Below are positions 45,084 to 53,444 of a stretch of DNA of 64,000 nt, in pieces. A program made the position numbers and the translations under genes. The stretch's first letter is position 1; every line of letters begins with the position of its first letter. The stretch is from Mariniblastus fucicola (lineage in GTDB: Bacteria > Planctomycetota > Planctomycetia > Pirellulales > Pirellulaceae): the NCBI RefSeq assembly GCF_008087665.1, contig NZ_CP042912.1, positions 5,828,001 to 5,892,000 on the forward strand, written 5' to 3'. The notes under the pieces are model-generated. The model was not told the DNA's origin, ran no database searches, and was given only the letters and a program-made list of their open reading frames with translations.

Positions 45084-47306
45084 TCAGCGAATTTCATCGT
45101 CGAGCATCCTCTTTCGTTGCAAGCTTCTGTCAACGAGGCAACGAACAGGTTCCGAGGCAGCCGACCAATTCCCGGCGGCGTCCTTGCCGAATGCTTTAAT
45201 TTCATAGCGGCCTTCGGGAAGCGGATGGCGGGTGTGCCAACGACCGGTTTCCGTATTTACCAGCACGGAAACCTGGCTTTCGTCGGTAGTCCACTCGCTG
45301 CCATTGAAGTACTCAAGCGTGTCGAGATTGAAAATCGAAAGTTTGACATCGTCTGAACCGCGGTCGTCTTCGATCATTCCACCGAAATTCGCGAACTCAG
45401 GATAGCCCATCTGATTGTTGGGGCGGCTGATTCGCACGACTGGTGGTGAGCTGTCGTAGATAACATCCAGCTTTCGAATCGAAGCCTGCCGTTCGCTCGC
45501 GTCCGCGGCATGGACTTCGATCGAGAGCACTTCACCCGGATCGAGTCCTTTGACTCGTGGCCGGGCATGCCACTCGCGTAGCAATCCCGCCTCTACAGGC
45601 TGCTCTGCCGGCATCCTGGTTGGCTGTTGGCTCCATGCCGTTCCATCCCAAAACTCGCCCGTCTGTTTCCGCTTGATCGAATACGTAACGGGTCCGACCT
45701 GCGCCGCTGATTCGGCAAAACCTTCCAGCTCCGTTTCCGGCCCAAAGTAGCTTCGGTTAACCGTCGGAAAACTTAACGTGGCCGTTGTTCCCGCATCCTG
45801 CGAACTGTTAAGCCGAATCGAATGAAGCTCGGCCCGCAAAGAGCTTTTCTCGGCAGCACTCAAATTCGCGAACTCGTTTTCCAACTGATGCGGATCGGAC
45901 TCAAGGTCGTAGTACTCTTTTTCGCCGGTCGCCCACTGGGTATACATGCTGCCGGGCCGGATCATCGACGAATAAACGATCTTCCGTTTGGAAACCGAGT
46001 TCAATCGCGACTCCCAATTCTCGACCAGGACGGATTGCCGGATCGCATCTGCTGCAGTGATCGAGTCGTCTGTGAGTAGCTTTGAAAATGATCTGCCGTC
46101 TGCAAAGTCAGGAATCGAGGCGCCGCCCAAATCTGCGACCGTCGCAGAAATGTCGATGTGAGCCAACAGTTGTCCTGCGTTTCGCGAGGTCGTCACGCCT
46201 GGCCAGTGCACCCAGAGAGGAACCTGTGTGGCTTTGATCAACGGGAACGACTTTCCGTGCATTCGATGTTCGCCCATCAAGTAGCCGTGATCCGAAGTCA
46301 AAATGACGATCGTGTTTTCTTCCAAACCAAGGTCAGCGATCTTCTTGCGGATCCGCTGGACCATTTCATCGACGCCCGACATTGCGATCAGACGCCGACG
46401 CTGGGAAACGACCAACGCCGCGACTTCTTTTTCAGACAGCTTGAGCGTGTCACGATACGCCACGGGTTTGTCCGAGACGTCGTCCTCGTTGAAGCTTGCC
46501 GACGAAGGCAGTTTGACGTCGAGAAAGCGATCTTTCCACTTTTCGGGAACAGGATCTTCATTCAATGCTCCCACGTGTGGCGCGACGGGAGCAAGATAAA
46601 GAAAGAATGGCTTTTCCGGATCGCCTTCGCTCGCATACTCATCCAGCAGACCGACCACATCATCGGTTTCGATCTCGGTGCGATAACCGTGAACCGGCCC
46701 GATGTCGATCTTGCCGTCCGGAAAAAAGTTGAATCGCGCGATGCGGCCAATGTATCGATTGCCACCCAGTGCAATGAAGCGATCCCAACCAGGAACCGGC
46801 ACGTGTTCTGTCTTTCCCTGGAAGTACTTTCCAACCAGCATCGTGTGGTAGCCAGCACGCTTCATCCAAACAGGCAACTGGTCCGCCGCCAGACCACTGT
46901 CCATAAAGTATTGCGTGCCGCCAGTGAAACCACTGCCGACATCGAGATTCGCACGATTGGTTCGATAACCCGTGTTGTGAGCGTATTGACTGCGAAACAG
47001 ACAGGCTCGCGACGGGCCACACAGAGGTGTCGTCACATGGCAGTTGGTAAACCGGGTGCTCGTTTTGGCTAACTCAGACAGGTTCGGAAAGTGCTTCAAC
47101 TTTTCGTCGTCAACCAGGTCAACATCGCAATCGTCCAAATTGATCAGGACGATGTTCGGCTTCCGATCGACTTGCGGTTCGTGTTCATCAAAACGCAACA
47201 TCGCGCCAACGCCAGATGCAACCAGGCTCATCACTGCCGCGATGGCGATGACAGCGTTCCTCGAAAATCTTCTCAATTCTTGCACGACTTCCCTCAGTTC
47301 ACGCAT
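45084..47306 (-). CDS. Exported sulfatase with long C-terminal extension
   Basis: The 740-residue protein has an N-terminal membrane or signal segment (about 17-36). The type I sulfatase domain runs at about 50-510: NIVLINLDDCDVD, the formylglycine motif Cys96-Gly-Pro-Ser-Arg100, GKYFQGK, and TSDHGYLMGEHRMHGKS. After about residue 520 a beta-rich region of about 220 residues, of fibronectin or bacterial Ig style, continues to the end (VTYSIKRKQTGEFWDGTAW ... GRYEIKAFGKDAAGNWSAAS). The C-terminal part might bind polysaccharide or the cell surface. Substrate unknown; GPSR versus SPTR suggests a different sulfatase subgroup from the gene at 27011-28807. Confidence 0.94.
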   Translation of the reverse strand: MRELREVVQELRRFSRNAVIAIAAVMSLVASGVGAMLRFDEHEPQVDRKPNIVLINLDDCDVDLVDDEKLKHFPNLSELAKTSTRFTNCHVTTPLCGPSRACLFRSQYAHNTGYRTNRANLDVGSGFTGGTQYFMDSGLAADQLPVWMKRAGYHTMLVGKYFQGKTEHVPVPGWDRFIALGGNRYIGRIARFNFFPDGKIDIGPVHGYRTEIETDDVVGLLDEYASEGDPEKPFFLYLAPVAPHVGALNEDPVPEKWKDRFLDVKLPSSASFNEDDVSDKPVAYRDTLKLSEKEVAALVVSQRRRLIAMSGVDEMVQRIRKKIADLGLEENTIVILTSDHGYLMGEHRMHGKSFPLIKATQVPLWVHWPGVTTSRNAGQLLAHIDISATVADLGGASIPDFADGRSFSKLLTDDSITAADAIRQSVLVENWESRLNSVSKRKIVYSSMIRPGSMYTQWATGEKEYYDLESDPHQLENEFANLSAAEKSSLRAELHSIRLNSSQDAGTTATLSFPTVNRSYFGPETELEGFAESAAQVGPVTYSIKRKQTGEFWDGTAWSQQPTRMPAEQPVEAGLLREWHARPRVKGLDPGEVLSIEVHAADASERQASIRKLDVIYDSSPPVVRISRPNNQMGYPEFANFGGMIEDDRGSDDVKLSIFNLDTLEYFNGSEWTTDESQVSVLVNTETGRWHTRHPLPEGRYEIKAFGKDAAGNWSAASEPVRCLVDRSLQRKRMLDDEIR

Positions 47307-47512
47307 TGTCTCAAATCACTACTGCCAGCGATCTTCGACGTTCAGTTTAGTTGAATCTGACAACATCGACTCTATCCGCAGCCATCGACGCTGGCAGTTT
47401 GGTTTGAATGTTCCGGTTCGCAGGGATGTTCCACGTAAGTCAACTTTCCGTGATGCAATATTGGATACGTTTTGGTCCCGAACATTGGTCCAACTGGCCG
47501 AATTAACAGACA

Positions 47513-48193
47513 GTGTCCCATTTCATTAAACACATATCTGGATACCGGTTCTGGTTGGCCTTTGCGGTTTCTGCCCTGGCTGTCGGCTGCGCGACGTTGG
47601 AAGCACAACAGGTCGATCCGGAAGCGTCGGCGACGTTTGAAGTTTCCGGTCGCGTAACATCAAAGACCGATACCAGTCTCGAAATCCAAACTCGCGACAA
47701 CGAAATGATTTCGATCGCGATCAATGAATCAACCGAGTTCGCGTTGCGGATGTCCAACCCCTGGTTTGACACGGCGCGAGGCCAGGTGGCGGTGGATGGC
47801 AAGAAACTGGACAACGGAGAATGGGAGCGTATCAAGTATTCGCTTCCTGAAGGCAAGCTGTTCCTGTTGGCTCAGTTTCGTTCGGTACATCATCGCGATC
47901 GGATCATGAGCATGCCAGCGTGGCGGATCAACAACTATCTGATCAGTGGCCAGCCAATCGAAGCCGCGATCCCGACGGGCAAGGACTTGTTGTTGGCTGG
48001 CGAGTTGGACATCGCGAATTCCAAAGTCATCGTCGGCGGCAAATCGTATCCAATCATCCTGGGATTTCGCGGAGCCACACTTCGCGGTCGAACGTTCGCG
48101 GAGATCGTTCCGGGAGAAGCCGTCGTTCTGGTGACGGGGACGGAAGTCGACGATTCAAAAGTGGCCAACACTATTTTGTTTATGACCCGTTAG
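47513..48193 (+). CDS. Exported protein of unknown function upstream of a Xer-type recombinase
   Basis: The 226-residue product starts at GTG 47513, the first start after an in-frame stop. A hydrophobic export segment covers about 10-30. A beta-rich domain follows with repeated short strands (VSGRVTSKTDTSLEIQTRDNEMISIAI and later DLLLAGELDIANSKVIVGG) that look like an OB- or SH3-type barrel. No family is recognised. The recombinase starts nine bases after its stop, so the two are probably co-transcribed, although a functional link is not evident. Confidence 0.7.
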   Translation: MSHFIKHISGYRFWLAFAVSALAVGCATLEAQQVDPEASATFEVSGRVTSKTDTSLEIQTRDNEMISIAINESTEFALRMSNPWFDTARGQVAVDGKKLDNGEWERIKYSLPEGKLFLLAQFRSVHHRDRIMSMPAWRINNYLISGQPIEAAIPTGKDLLLAGELDIANSKVIVGGKSYPIILGFRGATLRGRTFAEIVPGEAVVLVTGTEVDDSKVANTILFMTR

Positions 48194-48201
48194 GTGACGA
48201 T

Positions 48202-49146
48202 TTGAAGAAAAGCAAAAGTCGCCTGCTAGGAAAAGTTTCGCCTGCCAAACCGAAGCAGGATTTTTCGCTTCGCCAGGAAGCGTTTGTCGAGTACCTGCGC
48301 ACCGAGTGTCATCTGGCCGAAAATACGGTCGCGGCTTACCAACGAGACATTCACCGGTTCCACGAATGGCTGGGCTCTCGAAACCTGGTCACGTTGACGA
48401 TTTCCGAGCTTTCAGATTTTGTCGGATACTTGAATTCGCGCGAACTGGCTCCGGCATCGATCGCTCGAACGGTAGTCGGCCTGAAGATGTACTTTCGCTA
48501 CCTTCAGCTCGAAGGTGTTTTGCTGGACAACAAGGTTGAGTTGTTGGGCAGCCAAAAGCTTTGGCAACGTGTTCCTGAAGTTCTTTCGCCGAAAGATGTC
48601 GAACGTTTTCTCAACGCTCCGAAGCGATATGAGATCTACTATTTTCGCGACCGGGCGCTACTGGAACTGCTTTACGCAACCGGTTGCCGCGCGTCGGAGC
48701 TTTCGGATTTGCGACTGCGGGATTTGCACCTGGACGAACGGTTTTGCAAAGTCCAGGGAAAGGGCAGCAAGCAGCGGATGGTGCCGCTCGGTGATGCGGC
48801 GATCGATGCAGTCGAACAATATCTGAAACGACTGAGGCCTCAACTGGCTGCACATCGGCCCGATGAGGCTGATTGGTTGCTGCTGACGAGGTCTGGACGT
48901 CGACTACGACGCGAAGCCATCTGGGAGTTGGTGAAGAAGTATGCGTTGGAAGCCGACGTTGATGTTTCGATCAGCCCGCACACGCTGCGGCACAGTTTTG
49001 CCACCCATCTGCTCGCCGGAGGTGCTGATCTGAGGCAGGTTCAGGAGATGTTGGGACACGCCAGTATTGCGACGACGCAGATCTACACGCATGTGGACCA
49101 GTCGCGACTGAAGAAAGTACACAACCAGTTTCATCCCCGTGCGTAA
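48202..49146 (+). CDS. Xer-type tyrosine recombinase (XerC/XerD family)
   Basis: This 314-residue site-specific recombinase has an N-terminal SAM-like DNA-binding domain (about 20-110) and the catalytic domain. Active residues are visible: Arg in TGCRASELSDL, Lys in GKGSKQRMVPL, His-x-x-Arg in HTLRHSFATHLL, His in LGHASIATTQ, and Tyr in IYTHVD. TTG at 48202 is the chosen start, with AGGTGA close upstream, because no in-frame ATG precedes the conserved region. It is chromosome-dimer-resolution size rather than a phage integrase. XerC versus XerD cannot be decided, and no dif-like site was seen nearby. Confidence 0.93.
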   Translation: MKKSKSRLLGKVSPAKPKQDFSLRQEAFVEYLRTECHLAENTVAAYQRDIHRFHEWLGSRNLVTLTISELSDFVGYLNSRELAPASIARTVVGLKMYFRYLQLEGVLLDNKVELLGSQKLWQRVPEVLSPKDVERFLNAPKRYEIYYFRDRALLELLYATGCRASELSDLRLRDLHLDERFCKVQGKGSKQRMVPLGDAAIDAVEQYLKRLRPQLAAHRPDEADWLLLTRSGRRLRREAIWELVKKYALEADVDVSISPHTLRHSFATHLLAGGADLRQVQEMLGHASIATTQIYTHVDQSRLKKVHNQFHPRA

Positions 49147-49245
49147 ACGGGGCCTGAACAGGCATTGCCATTAATTCACTGGTTAGCGCTTCGTGCCTGA
49201 CTCGTTTCGCACCTGTGGAATTCGGAATCAAAACAGGCCGCGTGC

Positions 49246-50289
49246 TCACGCTTTCGCAAAGGGTCGGACGAAGTACTCTCCGCCAAGACCTTTGGCATCC
49301 AACGCTTGATTGATCAATGCGGCGCTGTTGTCACCATCGTAGATCACCAAATCGATGTAGCCAGAAATCAAACCGAACGCTCCGCCAAACACGCGGCCAC
49401 TCTTGCCCGATCGCAGAGCTTCGTCGACCGCGTCTTCGATTTCGGCGCGAAAGTTTACTTCGTCGCCTTCGGGGAACTGGTCGCGATTGATTCCGATGTA
49501 GACGAAACTCGCACCGGTGCCCTCAACCGGATCTTCCATGTGGCCGGCCGACTCAAGAAAGGCTCCGACCAGTTCCATGTTGCAGGTGGTACCGGAAATC
49601 GTATCGCCGCGAGGAAACTCATCCGACTGCTCGGGTAACTGGTACAGCGAATAGGTCTCATCCGGCGGAAGTTTCTCCCAGCCCTTTTCCTTTTGCAAGT
49701 AGTCGACGTACTGTTTGAGCTTGGTCAGCGGAAACGCTTCCGGGTCGCCCGACAAGTCCTTGCATTCGGCCGATGCGATCCACGCCATCGATCCGATCTC
49801 GCCAAGGCTTTCGTCCAGCCAGATGCCAAGCACCGTGAAGATCAGCCCCTCTTCACTGTCTGCAAAATTGGGATGCCAAAAGTCGATTCCAATTTGCTCG
49901 TCTTCTTCGTAGACAATCGGCTTGATCAGAATCTCACCAGGGCCAAACTCCTGATCAGCGATTTTCACCTGATGGTCGGCGTGCAGCACCGAAGGCTGGC
50001 GCGAGCCATAGAAAGTCCAACCGTCGAGCACCGGAGCGAGCTCAAGCCAATACGAAGCAAGAAACAGAAAGCCCGGTTTGCCTTCGCCGGTGATCGTGAA
50101 TGAGTGACCTTTCCCGTCCGGTCCCGGCCCAAACACCCATGAAAAACCTGGCAACCATTTGCCGCAAGCTTCCTGAACCGGTTCTGCAAGTTCGGCGCAG
50201 TTGCCGTCCTCGATTGCCGCATAGAATTCGGCCGCGTTGGTGGCAAACCATTTCCAAAATGCTTCGACATTCGTTTTGAAAGTAGCCAT
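49246..50289 (-). CDS. Uncharacterised cytosolic protein
   Basis: The 347-residue acidic protein has no signal peptide or TM. It appears to be two parts. The first (about 1-130) has WFATNAAEFYAAI and later FYGSRQPS, which is the style of DUF695/DUF2314 proteins. The second (about 230-345) has SYLVYIGI-like strands and FGLISGYIDLVIYDGDNSAALINQAL. I do not recognise a family with confidence. It follows the Exb operon on the same strand, 136 bases after the ExbD gene, and may be its last member or independent. Confidence 0.75.
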   Translation of the reverse strand: MATFKTNVEAFWKWFATNAAEFYAAIEDGNCAELAEPVQEACGKWLPGFSWVFGPGPDGKGHSFTITGEGKPGFLFLASYWLELAPVLDGWTFYGSRQPSVLHADHQVKIADQEFGPGEILIKPIVYEEDEQIGIDFWHPNFADSEEGLIFTVLGIWLDESLGEIGSMAWIASAECKDLSGDPEAFPLTKLKQYVDYLQKEKGWEKLPPDETYSLYQLPEQSDEFPRGDTISGTTCNMELVGAFLESAGHMEDPVEGTGASFVYIGINRDQFPEGDEVNFRAEIEDAVDEALRSGKSGRVFGGAFGLISGYIDLVIYDGDNSAALINQALDAKGLGGEYFVRPFAKA

Positions 50290-50425
50290 CGGTCATCCGT
50301 GGGGGTTGAGGAATCGTGTCGGAGGGGAATCTATCGGCAAGCGGGACGATCCTTGAGCCGGATGACGTGACGGAACGTCAGCCATTTGAAGGATTTCGGG
50401 ATCAATTCTCGTGCGACCGAAGTGG

Positions 50426-50932
50426 CTACTGTTGCGAGTTGTCTTTGAGCTTGATGTTCTCGACCAGCTTTTTAACGTTACCGTCAGCCAATTGCTTGCC
50501 CGAGACAGCCTCGATCGCCTGAACGGTGAAGCGATATTTCAGATTGCTGTCGATGTCGAATTCGACTTCGGTTTCAACGCCGGATTCCGGATCGTTGCCA
50601 GCAGAAACTTTCGCGTCGATATAGTCATTGAGTTGAGCGTAGAGTTCGGCGGTGGTGTCGCCGGCAAGTGTTTCGACTTCGACCTCATCGTCGACTTCGA
50701 TGGTGCTGATCGCACCTGTCTCACCAGCTCTAAGCATGACGCGAATCAGTTCAGGCGGTTCGTCCATCGATTCGGTGTCAACCGCGGCGATGGGCATCCG
50801 CACGTTGTAGTCGCCTTCCTGGACGACTACTTTGAACGTCAGAATGAAAAACACCAGCAGCTGGAAAACGATGTCGATCATCGACGTCATGTTCAGCTTG
50901 ATGTCTTCGTTTTCTGTCGGTTCGTATTTCAC
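50426..50932 (-). CDS. ExbD/TolR family biopolymer transport protein (second copy)
   Basis: This 168-residue single-span inner-membrane protein reads EDIKLNMTSMIDIVFQLLVFFILTFKVVV near the N-terminus, with the TM Asp used for proton-driven rotation. A C-terminal exported domain of about 120 residues is charged and longer than usual. The start overlaps the previous ExbD stop by four bases, so both copies are made together. The two form a heteromeric pair with ExbB, energised by the proton gradient. Confidence 0.95.
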   Translation of the reverse strand: MKYEPTENEDIKLNMTSMIDIVFQLLVFFILTFKVVVQEGDYNVRMPIAAVDTESMDEPPELIRVMLRAGETGAISTIEVDDEVEVETLAGDTTAELYAQLNDYIDAKVSAGNDPESGVETEVEFDIDSNLKYRFTVQAIEAVSGKQLADGNVKKLVENIKLKDNSQQ

Positions 50933-51378
50933 TTGTACGCCTCATCCTTGACGCGAAACTTGAAATTCTCCATCTCTTCTTCCTGGCATTTGGCAATCAA
51001 CCGCTGCACCGTTCCCGTGGGCGTGTCTTCGTGAGCACGGATAATGACAGCGATGTCTTTGGCCGGCACACGATCGCGACTGCGACCCGCGTTGTTGATT
51101 TCCTGATTCAGGACGGGAGAAAGCGTCGAGATATCGTACCCATTGCCAGCAAAGACGACTTCGCCATCGGGATCAAGATTCAGAATCACCTGATATTTCG
51201 GCCGCTCCACCGGAGGCGTTGCAAGGACACTTTTCGGCAGCGTAATTTCCTCGGCACGATCGACTTCCGAAAAATTGATCAGCAACATAAAGAACGCGAT
51301 CAACTGAAACGTCATGTCGATCATCGGCGTCAGGTCGCCTTCGAGGATCTCGGTGTCTTTTTTGTTTTTGAACTTCAT
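50929..51378 (-). CDS. ExbD/TolR family biopolymer transport protein (first copy)
   Basis: This 149-residue single-span protein has DLTPMIDMTFQLIAFFMLLINFSEVD near the N-terminus, with the conserved Asp in the TM. A short exported domain ends near VQRLIAKCQEEEMENF. It follows ExbB by 26 bases and overlaps the second ExbD. Two distinct ExbD genes beside one ExbB is common in planctomycetes and Bacteroidetes; here the partner load-bearing protein (TonB/TolA) is not visible. Confidence 0.95.
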   Translation of the reverse strand: MKFKNKKDTEILEGDLTPMIDMTFQLIAFFMLLINFSEVDRAEEITLPKSVLATPPVERPKYQVILNLDPDGEVVFAGNGYDISTLSPVLNQEINNAGRSRDRVPAKDIAVIIRAHEDTPTGTVQRLIAKCQEEEMENFKFRVKDEAYK

Positions 51379-51404
51379 GGAGAACCTCTCCGTGGAAGGA
51401 GAGA

Positions 51405-52208
51405 TTATTTTTTGTTGCCAACTTTTTCGAAGCGGCCCATCAGGTTTTCGCTGGTGGCACTGACTTCGAGAATTCGACGCTGAACCAGGTTACGCAAAAT
51501 GTTGTATCCCGCAATCGCCGGAATCGCGATCGCCAAACCAATCAGCGTCGTCAACAGAGCCGTTGAAATACCCTCTGCAAGCTTGTTCGCATCCGGCGTT
51601 CCTCCGCCGTTAGCGATCTCATAGAACGATTCGATCATTCCGTGGACGGTTCCAAACAGCCCGATCATGGGGCTGATCGTTCCAATCAAAGCCAGATAGC
51701 TCAGACGGTGATCCATCTTCATGCTTTCATCGGCCCCGGCTTCCTGCATCGCAGCAACAGCCTGTGGATATCCGCTCGAAAGTCGAGCCAATCCGGCTGA
51801 CAGAACAGTGCCCAAAAATGACTCGTCTGTCTTCGCCAGGTCATAGGCTTCCTGGTATTGCTTGTTATCGAGTTGAGTTTCGAAGGTCGCGACCAACTCC
51901 GCCGGGCAAACGCTTTCGCGTCGGGCGGCAAGAATATTCAGGATGAACAGAGCAACGAGAATGAACGACAACGCCAGGAATACGATGATGTACTCAAATC
52001 CCAGGCTGTTGAGCAACCAACCGAGCAACGAATCCTGTTCCGGATTGGCAGCGGCAGCACCTGCATCCTGAGCATACAGCGCGACATCGGTGATCCCGAT
52101 CGGTGAAAGCACCAACGCAATGAAGGCAACCAGAAACGTGAGGGGAAAGATCCGACGTAGCTGCTCGGGTGAGGGCAGCATCGAAAAACAAGACTGGAAC
52201 TTTGGCAT
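51405..52208 (-). CDS. MotA/TolQ/ExbB family proton channel protein
   Basis: This inner-membrane protein of about 267 residues has a signal or first TM segment (about 17-38), a TM (about 60-85), a long cytosolic loop, and two C-terminal TM segments. It carries GTISPMIGLFGTVHGMIESF and ISTALLTTLIGLAIAIPAI, the ExbB/TolQ signatures. It should form the stator pentamer around the ExbD dimer. ATG 52208 has GGAGAG seven bases upstream; ATGs at 52223 and 52289 are alternatives. It follows two TPR proteins on the same strand. Confidence 0.95.
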   Translation of the reverse strand: MPKFQSCFSMLPSPEQLRRIFPLTFLVAFIALVLSPIGITDVALYAQDAGAAAANPEQDSLLGWLLNSLGFEYIIVFLALSFILVALFILNILAARRESVCPAELVATFETQLDNKQYQEAYDLAKTDESFLGTVLSAGLARLSSGYPQAVAAMQEAGADESMKMDHRLSYLALIGTISPMIGLFGTVHGMIESFYEIANGGGTPDANKLAEGISTALLTTLIGLAIAIPAIAGYNILRNLVQRRILEVSATSENLMGRFEKVGNKK

Positions 52209-52392
52209 TCGTGTTCTCTCCATCGAGCCACCACGTTTTTTGGGAAGGACTTCACCGAAGCGACTGGGGAAGATTAATCGATGGACCAATTCTTCGAATC
52301 CTGAAATCGCCGTAGTGACCGTTCTGATTGTAGTTGTCGCGATCTGGTTCGTGAACCTACGACGCGAAATTCCGTTGGTTCAAATGAGCGAT

Positions 52393-53439
52393 TCAATTGA
52401 GTTGAGCTGACCACCATGTGTTGCGATAGCGGGACTTCAGGATTTCACGGGCTTCGGAAGCGCGATCTGTCTTTTTCTGGGCCGTCCAAATGTTCGCCAG
52501 ACGAAAAACTGCTTCCGCATGCGGTGCGGACTCGGTGTCAAAAAGCAAATGCGTGAACAAATACTTCTCTTCGGCTTCCGCGAGGTCATTTCGTTTGAGA
52601 TGGCAAGCGCCGAGCGCGTTGTAGGCGTAGGCAAAGAGTTCCTTGTCGTCCGGATTCTCCTGCCTGATGATCGATTTAAGCTGGTCGATCGAAGCTTCCG
52701 GATCACCGGTAACCGCGGCGACTCGGGCTTTCTGACACTGAGCCAGCCGCTGGTAGCGTTGGGTAATATTGTCATTTCCCGGCAGTGCCAGGATTTTATC
52801 GTAGGCAGCCATCGCCAATGGAAACTTTTCAGCTCGCATATAGGCTTCGCCACCAAAGAAATATCCGCGGACAACGTATTCCGGCCATTTGGAATCAGTC
52901 AGAATATCAAATTGCTTGGCCGCAAAATCCAGTTTCCCATCGGCCATCGCCAGGCGACCCATCAAATCCGTTGCCGGAATAAGGTGATGGCTCTTTGGAT
53001 TTCCCTTGATGAATTTTTGCACTTCACTGCCAGCATCGATTGCGCTGAACGCACCGCCGGAAAATGCCATCTCGGATTTGGCCACGGCCCGGTACCAGGC
53101 GACCTCCGCGTCCGTGATTGGGTTGCCGCCAAGTTTAACCTGATCGAGCTGTTCAAGGGCTTCGTCGAAACGTCCGTCATCAATTCGATCCCGAGCCTTT
53201 TCGACTTCGAGGGGCTCGTTGGCAGCAGCCAGCTTCTCGATTTCCCAGACAGGAATCTTGTCGCCGTCGAGCGTAACTGACAGAGGCGTGATGTCCTTGA
53301 TCTTGCCGACCTGCTTCGAGACTTTGCCTGATTTTTTAATGCGATACAAAGCGTCGTTCTGCGCGTTGGCCGAAGTCGCAGCTAATGCAACAAGCAATCC
53401 GCAAAGGAAAAGCGATTTTGAATTCATGTTTGTACTCAT
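52393..53439 (-). CDS. Exported TPR-repeat protein of the Exb module
   Basis: The 348-residue product has a signal peptide (about 5-27, ending SANAQ). A short beta-rich part follows (YRIKKSGKVSKQVGKIKDITPLSVTLDG), then about six TPR-type helix pairs (AYNALGACHLKRNDLAEAEEKYLFTHLLF). The protein is likely outside the inner membrane and could contact ExbD or the 1013-residue TPR protein, whose stop lies only 5 bases upstream. A comparable place in Tol systems is held by YbgF/CpoB, which also has TPR, but no direct match can be claimed. Confidence 0.8.
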   Translation of the reverse strand: MSTNMNSKSLFLCGLLVALAATSANAQNDALYRIKKSGKVSKQVGKIKDITPLSVTLDGDKIPVWEIEKLAAANEPLEVEKARDRIDDGRFDEALEQLDQVKLGGNPITDAEVAWYRAVAKSEMAFSGGAFSAIDAGSEVQKFIKGNPKSHHLIPATDLMGRLAMADGKLDFAAKQFDILTDSKWPEYVVRGYFFGGEAYMRAEKFPLAMAAYDKILALPGNDNITQRYQRLAQCQKARVAAVTGDPEASIDQLKSIIRQENPDDKELFAYAYNALGACHLKRNDLAEAEEKYLFTHLLFDTESAPHAEAVFRLANIWTAQKKTDRASEAREILKSRYRNTWWSAQLN

Positions 53440-53444
53440 GGTTA

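Noticed and set aside
46158-47072. Long plus-strand open frame of 304 codons
   Set aside because: It is antisense to the second sulfatase, which shows complete catalytic motifs; the frame has no domain, and its composition matches a shadow of the coding strand.
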